Shown: positions 15,847-21,390 of the stretch, piece after piece | How positions within the stretch are numbered: position 1 is the stretch's first letter | How the letters are laid out: the number at the start of each line of letters is the position of its first letter | Source: Actinomycetes bacterium | GTDB taxonomy: Bacteria; Actinomycetota; Actinomycetes; Propionibacteriales; Propionibacteriaceae | Direction of reading: 5' to 3' | Assembly: GCA_023393755.1 (NCBI GenBank) | Contig: JAEXCA010000258.1 | Location: 1 to 21,390, forward strand | DNA length: 21,390 bases | Translations under genes and position numbers: made by a program | The notes under the pieces: model-generated | The model's input: only the letters and a program-made list of their open reading frames with translations | Database searches by the model: none | What the model was told of the DNA's origin: nothing

Positions 15847-15875
15847 ACCGTATCCCGCCGGTCCGCATCGGTCAA
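15847..15875 (-). promoter_or_regulatory. Sigma-70-type promoter of the sugar operon
   Basis: On the minus strand TTGACC (15875-15870) and TACGGT (15852-15847) are separated by exactly 17 bases. The -35 matches 5 of 6 consensus positions and the -10 fits the actinobacterial TAnnnT form. The start would fall near 15840, about 40 bases before the GH172 ATG. The promoter lies 38 bases beyond the stop of the acyl-CoA ligase gene. Confidence 0.65.
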
Positions 15876-15912
15876 CCGTTCGGAGGTGGATGGGTTGCGT
15901 AGCCGTTGGAAT

Positions 15913-17451
15913 TCAGTCGCGCAGGACGATCTCCCGCGGCACCGCCGCCGGCCCGAGGGCGTCGCGGACGGCGGCCCGCCAGCCCGCCGGATCGGCCTGC
16001 TGACCGGGCGCCAGCCGGACGGAGGCGGCCATCCGCCGGCCGTAGGTGCCGTCCGCCACCACCTCGACGCTGGCCGCCAGGACGCCCGGCAGACCGGCCA
16101 GCACGTCCTCGACCGCCGCCGGATCGACGAACTCCCCGCCCAGCCGGGCCACCGGCCCGACGCGACCCAGCAGATGCAGCCGGCCGCCCTCGTCCAGGTA
16201 GCCCCGGTCGCCCATGGTGAGCCAGCGCGAGCCGGGCCGGTCGGCCACCGACGCCATCAACGACCGCACCCGCACCCGGCCGGGGACACCGATCGGGACG
16301 GGCGTGCCGTCCTCCCCCACGATCTGCACCCGGGCGCCGGCGATCGGACGTCCGACGCAGCCAGGCCCGGTCACCGCCGGCCCGGTCGCCATGGTGAAGG
16401 TGCCGGCCTCGGTGGAGCCGTAGAAGTTGACCACCACCGGTCCGACCGTCCGCTGCAGGGCAGCGATCGTCGCCTGGTCGAGCAGGTCAGAACCGCTCAC
16501 CACGGCGCGTAGTCGCGGCGGATGGCGGTCGCTTTCCAGCGCGTCGGCCAGTGCCCGGAGCTGTGCCGGTACCGCGCAGACCACCTCGACGCCGTAGCGG
16601 TGGATCGCGGCCAGCGCGGCCTGCCCGGCGCCGTCGGCCAGGCTGAGCCGCGGCAGCGCGCTGGCGGTCACCACCGGCGAGCCCACCACCAGGCACAGCA
16701 CGGCCACCGCCAGTCCGTAGCCGTGGTGGAGCGCCGGCCAGACCAGGGTGGGAGCCCCGGGCCGGATCCTGGTCGAACCGGCCAGCGCGAAGGCCGCCAG
16801 CGGCTGGCTGGCGCGGCGTCCGATCGCGATCCCCTTGGGCACTCCGGTGGTGCCGGAGGTGACCATCACCGACCTCGACTGCCGGGCCCGGTCGGGCACC
16901 GGCCAGCCGGGCGGGGTACCGGCGGCCAGCCCGGCGAACTCCCCGGTCGAGAGCGCTCGTCCGGGGTGACCCCGGAGCAGGTCGGCGGCGTCGGGAGCGT
17001 GCAGGATCAACTCGGCCCCGCTGTCGGCCAACCACGCCCGGAAACGGGCCCGCCCCATCCGCGGAGAGAGCTGGCTGACCCGTCCACCGGCCAGTCCGGC
17101 CGCCGCCGCGGCGACGAACAGGTCGCGATCGTCGTGGCAGAGCACCGCCACCCGGGTTCCGGCCCGCACCAGCCGATGGTGATCGAGGGCGGCGGCCAGC
17201 CGTTCGGTGGCGCGGCCGAGTTCGGCGTAGGTCACCGCCCCCCGGTCGTCCAGCAGTGCCACCCGGTCGCCCCACACCCGGGCGGTGATCGCGATCGCCC
17301 CGGCCACCGTCATCCCGTGCCGCGGCAGGGCCCCCAGCGCGATCCTGGCCAGCGCGACGGGCTGGGAGCCGATCCCGAACACCCGCAGGCCGGCCCAGAC
17401 CTGGCGGACGCACTCCACCGGGGTGGCGCGGGTGTCGGAGAGCCGGGTCAC
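15913..17451 (-). CDS. AMP-forming acyl-CoA ligase-like protein lacking the C-terminal lysine motif
   Basis: This 512-residue member of the acyl-adenylate-forming superfamily normally activates a carboxylic acid to an acyl-AMP and then acyl-CoA. Visible core motifs: P-loop TSGTTGVPKG (199-207), YGSTEAG (344-350), GDRGYLDEGGRLHLLGR (414-430) and the GGE hinge-side segment (438-440). The protein ends PREIVLRD, exactly where the A10 motif (P-x-T-A-T-G-K) with the adenylation lysine normally follows. It resembles FadD12-like actinobacterial ligases. GTG at 17451 is 8 bases after the dehydrogenase stop and has no clear ribosome site, so coupling is likely; the frame further upstream is a shadow of the dehydrogenase. 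It may be impaired or have thioester-only chemistry. Confidence 0.85.
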   Translation of the reverse strand: MTRLSDTRATPVECVRQVWAGLRVFGIGSQPVALARIALGALPRHGMTVAGAIAITARVWGDRVALLDDRGAVTYAELGRATERLAAALDHHRLVRAGTRVAVLCHDDRDLFVAAAAAGLAGGRVSQLSPRMGRARFRAWLADSGAELILHAPDAADLLRGHPGRALSTGEFAGLAAGTPPGWPVPDRARQSRSVMVTSGTTGVPKGIAIGRRASQPLAAFALAGSTRIRPGAPTLVWPALHHGYGLAVAVLCLVVGSPVVTASALPRLSLADGAGQAALAAIHRYGVEVVCAVPAQLRALADALESDRHPPRLRAVVSGSDLLDQATIAALQRTVGPVVVNFYGSTEAGTFTMATGPAVTGPGCVGRPIAGARVQIVGEDGTPVPIGVPGRVRVRSLMASVADRPGSRWLTMGDRGYLDEGGRLHLLGRVGPVARLGGEFVDPAAVEDVLAGLPGVLAASVEVVADGTYGRRMAASVRLAPGQQADPAGWRAAVRDALGPAAVPREIVLRD

Positions 17452-17459
17452 GGGCCGGC

Positions 17460-18323
17460 TCAGAACTTCAGCCCGGCGGCGAGCGCGCGGGCGAGCAACC
17501 GGTCCACGGCTCCCGGCGCCGTCCGGGCCAGCGCTCCCGCCGCGGTGGTCAGCCAGGGGGCGACCAGCCGGGGACGGCGGACGATCGCGCGGCAGATCAC
17601 GTCCGCCGCCTGGTCGACGGTCAGCTCCGGCACCGGATAGCGCCCGGCGGTCGGCGCGCTCATCGCCGTCCGTACCCGGGGCAGATGGACGGAGGTCACC
17701 CGCACCCCGGCCTGGCGCAACTCGGGGGCGACGCCGGCCAGCCAGACGTCGAAGCCGGCCTTGGTGGCGGTGTAGACCGACCAGCCGGGCAACGGCAGGT
17801 CGACGTTCACCGTCGAGACGTTGATCACCTGCCCCGACCCCCGGTGGATCATCTCCCGCAACTGCGGCAGCAGGAACGCGATCGGGCCCAACAGGTTCAC
17901 CCCGCTGAGCCGGGCGACGTCGTGGAAGCGCCCGGTGTACTCGCTCAGATAGCGATGGACGGAGTGCCCGGCGTTGGAGACCACCAGCACGGGGGTACCG
18001 GCCCGTTCGAGCAGACCCTCCGCCGCGGCGGTGGCCGCCGCGGTGTCGCGCAGGTCGAGGACCAGCGGCTCCACCCCTTCCGGCAGCGTGCGCAGCGCCG
18101 CCTCGTCCCGGGCCACCGCCACCACCCGGGCACCGACCTGCGCCAGCCGCTCGGCCACGCAGCGACCGATCCCGCGGGAGGCCCCGGTCACCACGGTCAG
18201 CCGGCCGCCCACCATCGGCCGGACCCGGTCGGGCGTGGCACCGTCGGGTCGCACCCCGAGCAGGGTGGGTACCAGCCGCTGCCCCCAGCCGTTCGGCGAC
18301 CCCGTGCCGCTCCCTCGGTTCAC
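17460..18323 (-). CDS. Short-chain dehydrogenase/reductase (SDR)
   Basis: This NAD(P)-dependent oxidoreductase has the classical SDR Rossmann fold: TGASRGIG (46-53), NAG at 117-119 (SNAGHS), Ser170 and Y184-x3-K188 (YTATK), then the substrate-loop region. The length is 287 residues from GTG 18323; ATG at 18215, which gives MVGGRLTVVTGASRG, is a plausible shorter start, since neither has a strong ribosome site and the first 36 residues are low-complexity. It is followed 8 bases later by the acyl ligase gene, suggesting a two-gene lipid or acyl-chain operon. The substrate is unknown. Confidence 0.9.
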   Translation of the reverse strand: MNRGSGTGSPNGWGQRLVPTLLGVRPDGATPDRVRPMVGGRLTVVTGASRGIGRCVAERLAQVGARVVAVARDEAALRTLPEGVEPLVLDLRDTAAATAAAEGLLERAGTPVLVVSNAGHSVHRYLSEYTGRFHDVARLSGVNLLGPIAFLLPQLREMIHRGSGQVINVSTVNVDLPLPGWSVYTATKAGFDVWLAGVAPELRQAGVRVTSVHLPRVRTAMSAPTAGRYPVPELTVDQAADVICRAIVRRPRLVAPWLTTAAGALARTAPGAVDRLLARALAAGLKF

Positions 18324-18403
18324 AGCGCCAGGCTAGCGGGCCGCCCCGGCCAGGGAGCCCCCGCGGCTGAGATACCGATGCGGGGTTTTCCGCCCGCTGC
18401 TGC

Positions 18404-18409
18404 CACAAT
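18404..18409 (+). promoter_or_regulatory. Possible -10 of the tRNA-Val gene
   Basis: CACAAT lies 25 bases before the tRNA 5' end, a suitable distance for a short leader. The -35 region is not convincing. The rest of the divergent gap 18324-18433 shows nothing further. Confidence 0.25.
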
Positions 18410-18433
18410 GGTCGCCGCGACTCGTCGTCGCCT

Positions 18434-18509
18434 GGACGCGTAGCTCAGCTGGTAGAGCGTCGGCCTTACAAGCCGTTGGTCGTCGGTTCAAGTCCGGCCG
18501 CGTCCACCA
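18434..18509 (+). tRNA. tRNA-Val (anticodon TAC), CCA encoded
   Basis: A full cloverleaf can be drawn: acceptor stem GGACGCG/CGCGTCC, D stem GCTC/GAGC, anticodon loop CTTACAA with anticodon TAC (reads GTA, valine), a 5-base variable region and T arm GTCGG-TTCAAGT-CCGGC. The discriminator A is at 18506 and CCA is encoded at 18507-18509. The outermost anticodon-stem pair is T-T, a small irregularity. It is the only plus-strand gene seen, and it is directly followed by mobile-element debris. Confidence 0.95.
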
Positions 18510-18539
18510 GGATGTCATTATCAAAAGCGCCTGTGGAGT

Positions 18540-18766
18540 CCGCCCCGCGCGTACCTGCCCGGGCGTACCTGCACTTACTTGATACCGTCCGTGTCCGTCC
18601 TGAGCGGGCCAAGACGTTGTAGGGCTCGTTGAGTTCGATACAGCGCGCCCATCTCCAACGCCCGCCACCGGTTGGCTTCCCGCTGCGCCGGGATCGACAA
18701 TCCCTCCGGCTCAGTACCGCGTCGGGCTTCATTCAGGGTGGAGACACGGACACAGGACACCGCCCG
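18540..18766 (-). pseudogene. Large serine recombinase remnant (N- and C-terminal scraps)
   Basis: From about 18763 downward one frame reads AVSCVRVSTLNEARRG and then GLSIPAQREANRW, matching the catalytic N-terminus of large serine recombinases (YVRVST...QARRG...YSIPAQREA), including the catalytic Ser of RVS. After about 42 residues the similarity stops. A different frame then gives IELNEPYNVLARSG, which resembles the family's C-terminal ELAEPF segment. The middle, including most of the catalytic and zinc-ribbon domains, is missing, and there is no good start codon. The gene seems to be an internally deleted, frameshifted integrase. Its position between tRNA-Val and the AbiE genes fits a decayed integrated element. 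The N-terminal match is clear; the C-terminal match is tentative. Confidence 0.65.
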
Positions 18767-18828
18767 AAGCGGAGACAACGGACTCTCGGTGTGGTTGCAG
18801 TCATGCCCAACACTTAGGGGCGGCAAGC

Positions 18829-19695
18829 CTATGCGTGAGGCGGCGGGGTGTCGCCGCGGCTGAACACTGGGTCCAGGAAGGAGGACAGCAACGCCATTTG
18901 TCGGTCGAGGTCTGCTTCGCAGACGTCCTCCAGTCGTTCCTTACGACGCCAGGCAGCCCATTTGGCCTGGCCGACCTGCCCATAACCGAGGACGTGCGGT
19001 GCGATGGGTTCGAGGGTGACGCCGCGATGGCGAGCCACGGCTTGAGACGACCGGAGCAACTCGTCGGTGTCGATGCCTTGCCTGACGAGCTGGACGATGT
19101 CGACGTAGTCGCGCCATCGGGTACTGGTGATACCCCGCTCCAGGATGGTCACACCCTTCTCGGCGATCGTGGTCTCGGGCGCGTAGCCGAGCAACACGAT
19201 CGGGTCACCCAGCACGCGGTCGATACGCACCTGACGGGGAGCGGGCACGATTGGGTCCCCGGTGGAGACATCCCACGCGGCGGCGCCCTTCCATGGCCCG
19301 ACGGAGACCCCGACCCGAACCCTGAATCCTGGGTAGTCGGCATGCTCGCGGATCTCCTGCACGCTGATCGAGTCGAGATCGAACACCACCCCGTCAGCAG
19401 TCTCCACAGCAGCGATGTCGTGAACGACCGCGATGAGGTGCTCGGCCGTGACTTCCGCTCCGACGGCGTTCGCATCGGCATCCTTGGTGGGACGCCTCAC
19501 GCCATAGGCGGCCAGTAGGATCCCGCCCTTGAGCACGAAGTCCTCGGCATGGCCGGTGCGAGTGAGGCGATCCAGGAACGACTCCAGCGTGTGCCGAATC
19601 AGATACTCCTGTGTCGGCGCACCCGTCCCAGCCTTCGCCGCTGCCGAGCGTGCCGCCGACTGGAGACGGCGGAACACCTCATCACCCTTGCTCAC
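18829..19695 (-). CDS. AbiEii-type nucleotidyltransferase toxin
   Basis: The 288-residue protein has the AbiEii/DUF1814 nucleotidyltransferase pattern: FVLKGGILLAAYGVRRPTKDADA with GG at 57-58 and metal-binding D72-x-D74, a later AEKG (E179-K180), and RWRDYVDI (194-200). In AbiE systems this protein halts growth, by GTP binding or, in MenT-like relatives, by adding nucleotides to tRNA acceptor ends. GTG at 19695 is chosen because it overlaps the antitoxin stop as GTGA and removes an N-terminal shadow. It forms a type IV-like toxin-antitoxin pair with the gene upstream. Codon use is less GC-rich than in the housekeeping genes, consistent with acquisition. Confidence 0.9.
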   Translation of the reverse strand: MSKGDEVFRRLQSAARSAAAKAGTGAPTQEYLIRHTLESFLDRLTRTGHAEDFVLKGGILLAAYGVRRPTKDADANAVGAEVTAEHLIAVVHDIAAVETADGVVFDLDSISVQEIREHADYPGFRVRVGVSVGPWKGAAAWDVSTGDPIVPAPRQVRIDRVLGDPIVLLGYAPETTIAEKGVTILERGITSTRWRDYVDIVQLVRQGIDTDELLRSSQAVARHRGVTLEPIAPHVLGYGQVGQAKWAAWRRKERLEDVCEADLDRQMALLSSFLDPVFSRGDTPPPHA

Positions 19696-20249
19696 GCCAG
19701 CATCTCCAGCGCATGCAGGACCGGAGACTTCGCACGAGGAAGGCGAGAGGCGATCTCCATCAACCGGGCAGGTTTCCCGCCACGGCGCAGCCACTCCTTC
19801 AACGCATCCCGCGCCAGCTCATACCCGACTTCGCCACGCAGGCGGAACGCATCCGCGATCGACCGCTCGGGTGAATAGATCCCGATCAACTGATCCGTGC
19901 CCGGAACGGGAGTCTCTTCTCGGCCGATCTCGAAAGTAACCCGATCGAACTGATGCCAAGCGATAGCGCCCGTGCTCGCCGGCGTACGCGACCCCCGCGG
20001 GATCGCGACATCCAACGCAACGGGAATCGCATCGGTCAGTTCATGGTGCGCGAGCGCCGACGTCAGGCAAATCGTCGCATCCGGGCGACGTGTGGCAGCC
20101 TCTATCCAGTCCCAGTCCGCCGCTGAAGCGTCCGCGGGCAGATAGATGCCCCGAGCGATCCGCTCCAGCCGCCCCTCACGCGCTGCACGGTACAGCCCAC
20201 TACGTGATAGGCCTGCCTCCTCCGCCGTGCCTGGCCTCAACGTAGACAT
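19692..20249 (-). CDS. AbiEi-type antitoxin / transcriptional autorepressor
   Basis: The 185-residue protein starts with a winged-helix domain (TAEEAGLSRSGLYRAAREG then LERIARGIYLPAD), typical of the AbiEi_4 N-terminus, followed by the family's effector-blocking C-terminal domain (LTSALAHHELTDAIP, VDVAIPRG, STGAIAWHQF, IYSPERSIADAFRLR). AbiEi antitoxins neutralise AbiEii without direct binding and repress their own promoter. ATG at 20249 has GAGGTGG about 6 bases upstream and leaves a leader of about 33 bases after the proposed promoter; a longer open frame upstream runs through that promoter and is rejected. Confidence 0.9.
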   Translation of the reverse strand: MSTLRPGTAEEAGLSRSGLYRAAREGRLERIARGIYLPADASAADWDWIEAATRRPDATICLTSALAHHELTDAIPVALDVAIPRGSRTPASTGAIAWHQFDRVTFEIGREETPVPGTDQLIGIYSPERSIADAFRLRGEVGYELARDALKEWLRRGGKPARLMEIASRLPRAKSPVLHALEMLA

Positions 20250-20268
20250 CACTGCCACCTCGCTGTCA

Positions 20269-20294
20269 GTACGAAACGTACATACGTAAGTATA
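20269..20294 (-). promoter_or_regulatory. abiE promoter -10 with two overlapping operator palindromes
   Basis: On the minus strand TATACT (20294-20289) is a near-consensus -10; the -35 is weak. Directly downstream two perfect palindromes overlap: ACGTA-CA-TACGT (20276-20287) and GTACG-AAA-CGTAC (20269-20281). They cover the expected transcription start, suiting negative autoregulation by AbiEi, which in studied systems binds inverted repeats in its own promoter. Confidence 0.65.
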
Positions 20295-20299
20295 GCTGA

Positions 20300-20516
20300 T
20301 GACAAATCGTTCCGAACTGAACACCGTGGATCTGTGGGGAGCATGTGTTGACCCCACTTTCTCAATTGCAGGACATGCTGACACAACGTAATCCCAAACC
20401 ACTTTGGGCGGTGTCCCGACTGTCTGGAAGCCGCACTCCAGACCGTTGCTGCCAACAACGTCCTCAGCGGCTGTTGGCGTCCAGGATCTGACCCTGCCAT
20501 TGACGGAGGACCGGCA
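20300..20516. other. Gene-free stretch with several small inverted repeats
   Basis: No convincing protein or RNA gene was found. The stretch is noticeably less GC-rich than its flanks. It holds three perfect inverted repeats: AGCATGT/ACATGCT (20340-20346 and 20373-20379), CCCAAA/TTTGGG with a 4-base loop (20393-20408), and GTCTGGA/TCCAGAC with an 8-base loop (20422-20443). It may be the outer edge of the integrated element. Confidence 0.4.
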
Positions 20517-20775
20517 TCAACGTCCGATCGAGCGCAGATAGGCGTCGACCTGCGCCAGGGCGTCGGCGGCGTCGACGCCGGCCTCCTGTTGCACCAGGGC
20601 TATCGCGTCGGTCCGCCGACCGGCCCTGGCCAGGGCGATCGCCTCCGGCGAGGACGTCGACGACACGGCGGCGGCCGACGACGGCTCGGTCAGCCCGAGG
20701 TGGTCGTAGACCTCCGCCAGCTTGGCTTCCAGGGGCGGCGACCCGCGCGGCCAGGGCGATCAGCGAGGCTTCCAT
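20517..20775 (-). pseudogene. Small bL12 C-terminal-like protein gene with a one-base frameshift
   Basis: Starting at ATG 20775 the frame reads MEASLIALAARVAA. If one base is removed from the GGGG run at 20732-20735 it continues LEAKLAEVYDHLGL, a Ser/Ala linker, IALARAGRRTDAIALVQQEAG and DAADALAQVDAYLRSIGR, ending at a TGA at 20519-20517. The joined 85-residue product is a short coiled segment plus a domain like the C-terminal domain of ribosomal protein bL12 (pattern A-G-K-K-I-E-A-I-K-L-V-R). Small actinobacterial proteins of this kind exist, without a known function. As written, the first frame runs on to an arginine-rich nonsense tail and the second frame has no start codon. A true frameshift mutation, a sequencing error, or less likely programmed slippage could explain it. 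Confidence 0.7.
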
Positions 20776-20797
20776 CCCGACAGCCTAGGGCCAGTGG

Positions 20798-21355
20798 TCA
20801 GCCCGCCCGAAGCCGGCTGCGCAGGGTGTCGATCGTGTCGTCGGAGAGCCCCAGGCCCCGGGTGAGGTAACCGTCCAGGTCGCCGTAGCGGGCCTTCAGT
20901 TCGGTCAGCCCGGCCCGCAGGTAGGAGGCGTCGACCTGCAGCAGCGCCCGCTTGATCTCACCGGCCTGCTTCCCGTCCGTCCGCTCGGCCTTGGCCACCT
21001 CGCGCTCGATCAGGCTCTCGCGCCGTTGGTTGGAGAGCAGGTACTCCTCGATCACGGTCACCTCGTCGGCCCCCGCGGTCAACTGCAGCAGGGCCGAGAT
21101 CCAGCCGGTGCGGTCCTTTCCCTCGGTGCAGTGCACCAGCACCGGGCCGTCGGCCTCGGCGATCGACTTCAGCACCTTGGCGATCGCCTTGCGCTGGGCC
21201 GCGACCGCGACGAACTCGCGGTAGATCCGCTTCATGTGCTTCCTCGCCTCGGCCGGCCTGCCGGGACGGACCGGGGCGCTGGCCTGGACCGCGAAGACGT
21301 TGATCTCGTGCCGTTCGGCACCCTCGATCGCCGGATCGGGCGTCCCGCCCCACAC
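20798..21355 (-). CDS. Tyrosine-protein phosphatase, 5' part missing or interrupted
   Basis: The visible 185 residues contain the phosphatase P-loop HCTEGKDRTG (75-84 from the GTG at 21355), with catalytic Cys76 and Arg82, the extended HCxxGKDRTG form of the Y_phosphatase3/PtpB group. They also contain the typical ending YLRAGLTELKARYGDLDGYL and GLSDDTIDTLRSRL. The N-terminal part with RD-L-GG and DLR motifs is not present in frame. Reading back past 21355 the frame gives LRPRAV directly after an in-frame TAG at 21373-21371, where the aspartate of the conserved DLR would be expected. The gene could be a nonsense-mutated pseudogene, a fragment, or a victim of a sequence error near the window edge. 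It is probably a dephosphorylating enzyme for protein or lipid phosphates. Confidence 0.7.
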   Translation of the reverse strand: MWGGTPDPAIEGAERHEINVFAVQASAPVRPGRPAEARKHMKRIYREFVAVAAQRKAIAKVLKSIAEADGPVLVHCTEGKDRTGWISALLQLTAGADEVTVIEEYLLSNQRRESLIEREVAKAERTDGKQAGEIKRALLQVDASYLRAGLTELKARYGDLDGYLTRGLGLSDDTIDTLRSRLRAG

Positions 21356-21390
21356 CGCCCGGGGGCGCAGCTAGTAGAAGTAGGACCCAC

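Noticed and set aside
17452..18408. Upstream extension of the acyl-ligase frame through the dehydrogenase
   Set aside because: It is out of frame with the dehydrogenase motifs and Gly/Arg-rich. A ligase-dehydrogenase fusion is therefore not supported.
18333..18668. Minus-strand open frames across the tRNA (containing DLNRRPTACKADALPAEL-like text)
   Set aside because: These are translations of the complementary strand of a tRNA gene, a well-known annotation artefact.
18483..20490. Possible attachment-site direct repeat (GCGTCCA plus GGAT) between the tRNA 3' end and about 20480
   Set aside because: Only about 7 plus 4 bases agree, with different spacing, so it could be chance.
20589..20870. 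Plus-strand open frame over the bL12-like gene
   Set aside because: It has no domain pattern and is antisense to a recognisable, though frameshifted, gene.

Overview
The window looks like a chromosomal segment of a high-GC Gram-positive bacterium (Actinomycetota). The base composition is strongly GC-rich, third codon positions are nearly all G or C, GTG starts are common, and the prfB-ftsE-ftsX-smpB gene order is typical of the phylum. A dispersed palindrome of the GGTCTCGACAGGCTCGACC type recalls Propionibacteriales genomes, but that placement is only a guess. Every protein gene recognised here lies on the minus strand; only the tRNA gene is on the plus strand.

Region 1 (1-6594) is housekeeping. 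Read in the direction of transcription it runs prfB (release factor 2), ftsE and ftsX (divisome ABC pair), a secreted coiled-coil M23 endopeptidase that is probably the FtsEX-controlled cell-wall hydrolase, smpB (tmRNA partner), and a DUF2207 membrane protein cut by the window edge.

Region 2 (6675-15875) is the most interesting part: a seven-gene sugar operon. From its promoter it runs GH172 (DUF2961), GH183-type (DUF4185) lipoprotein, sugar-binding lipoprotein, two MalF/MalG-type permeases, GH116 enzyme, LacI-type regulator. GH183, GH172 and GH116 are the three families reported in 2023 to dismantle the D-arabinan of mycobacterial arabinogalactan and lipoarabinomannan (endo-alpha, exo-alpha and exo-beta D-arabinofuranosidases). 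The inferred scheme is that the lipid-anchored GH183 enzyme cuts D-arabinan outside the cell, the binding protein and permeases import the oligosaccharides, and cytoplasmic GH172 and GH116 trim them to D-arabinose. A -35/-10 pair with a 17-bp spacer and a 16-bp CG-centred palindrome at the expected transcription start give a simple LacI-type control switch. A 19-bp-arm palindrome separates the binding-protein gene from the permease genes.

Region 3 (15913-18323) holds a short-chain dehydrogenase and an AMP-forming acyl-CoA ligase. The ligase ends just before its C-terminal catalytic-lysine motif, and a decayed copy of that motif can be read beyond the stop codon, next to the sugar-operon promoter.

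Region 4 (18434-21390) is accessory or scarred DNA: tRNA-Val(TAC), the remnant of a large serine recombinase, a complete AbiE-type toxin-antitoxin pair with palindromes at its promoter, about 215 bases with no recognisable gene, a small bL12-like gene broken by one extra base, and a tyrosine-phosphatase-like gene whose 5' part is missing or interrupted by a stop codon.
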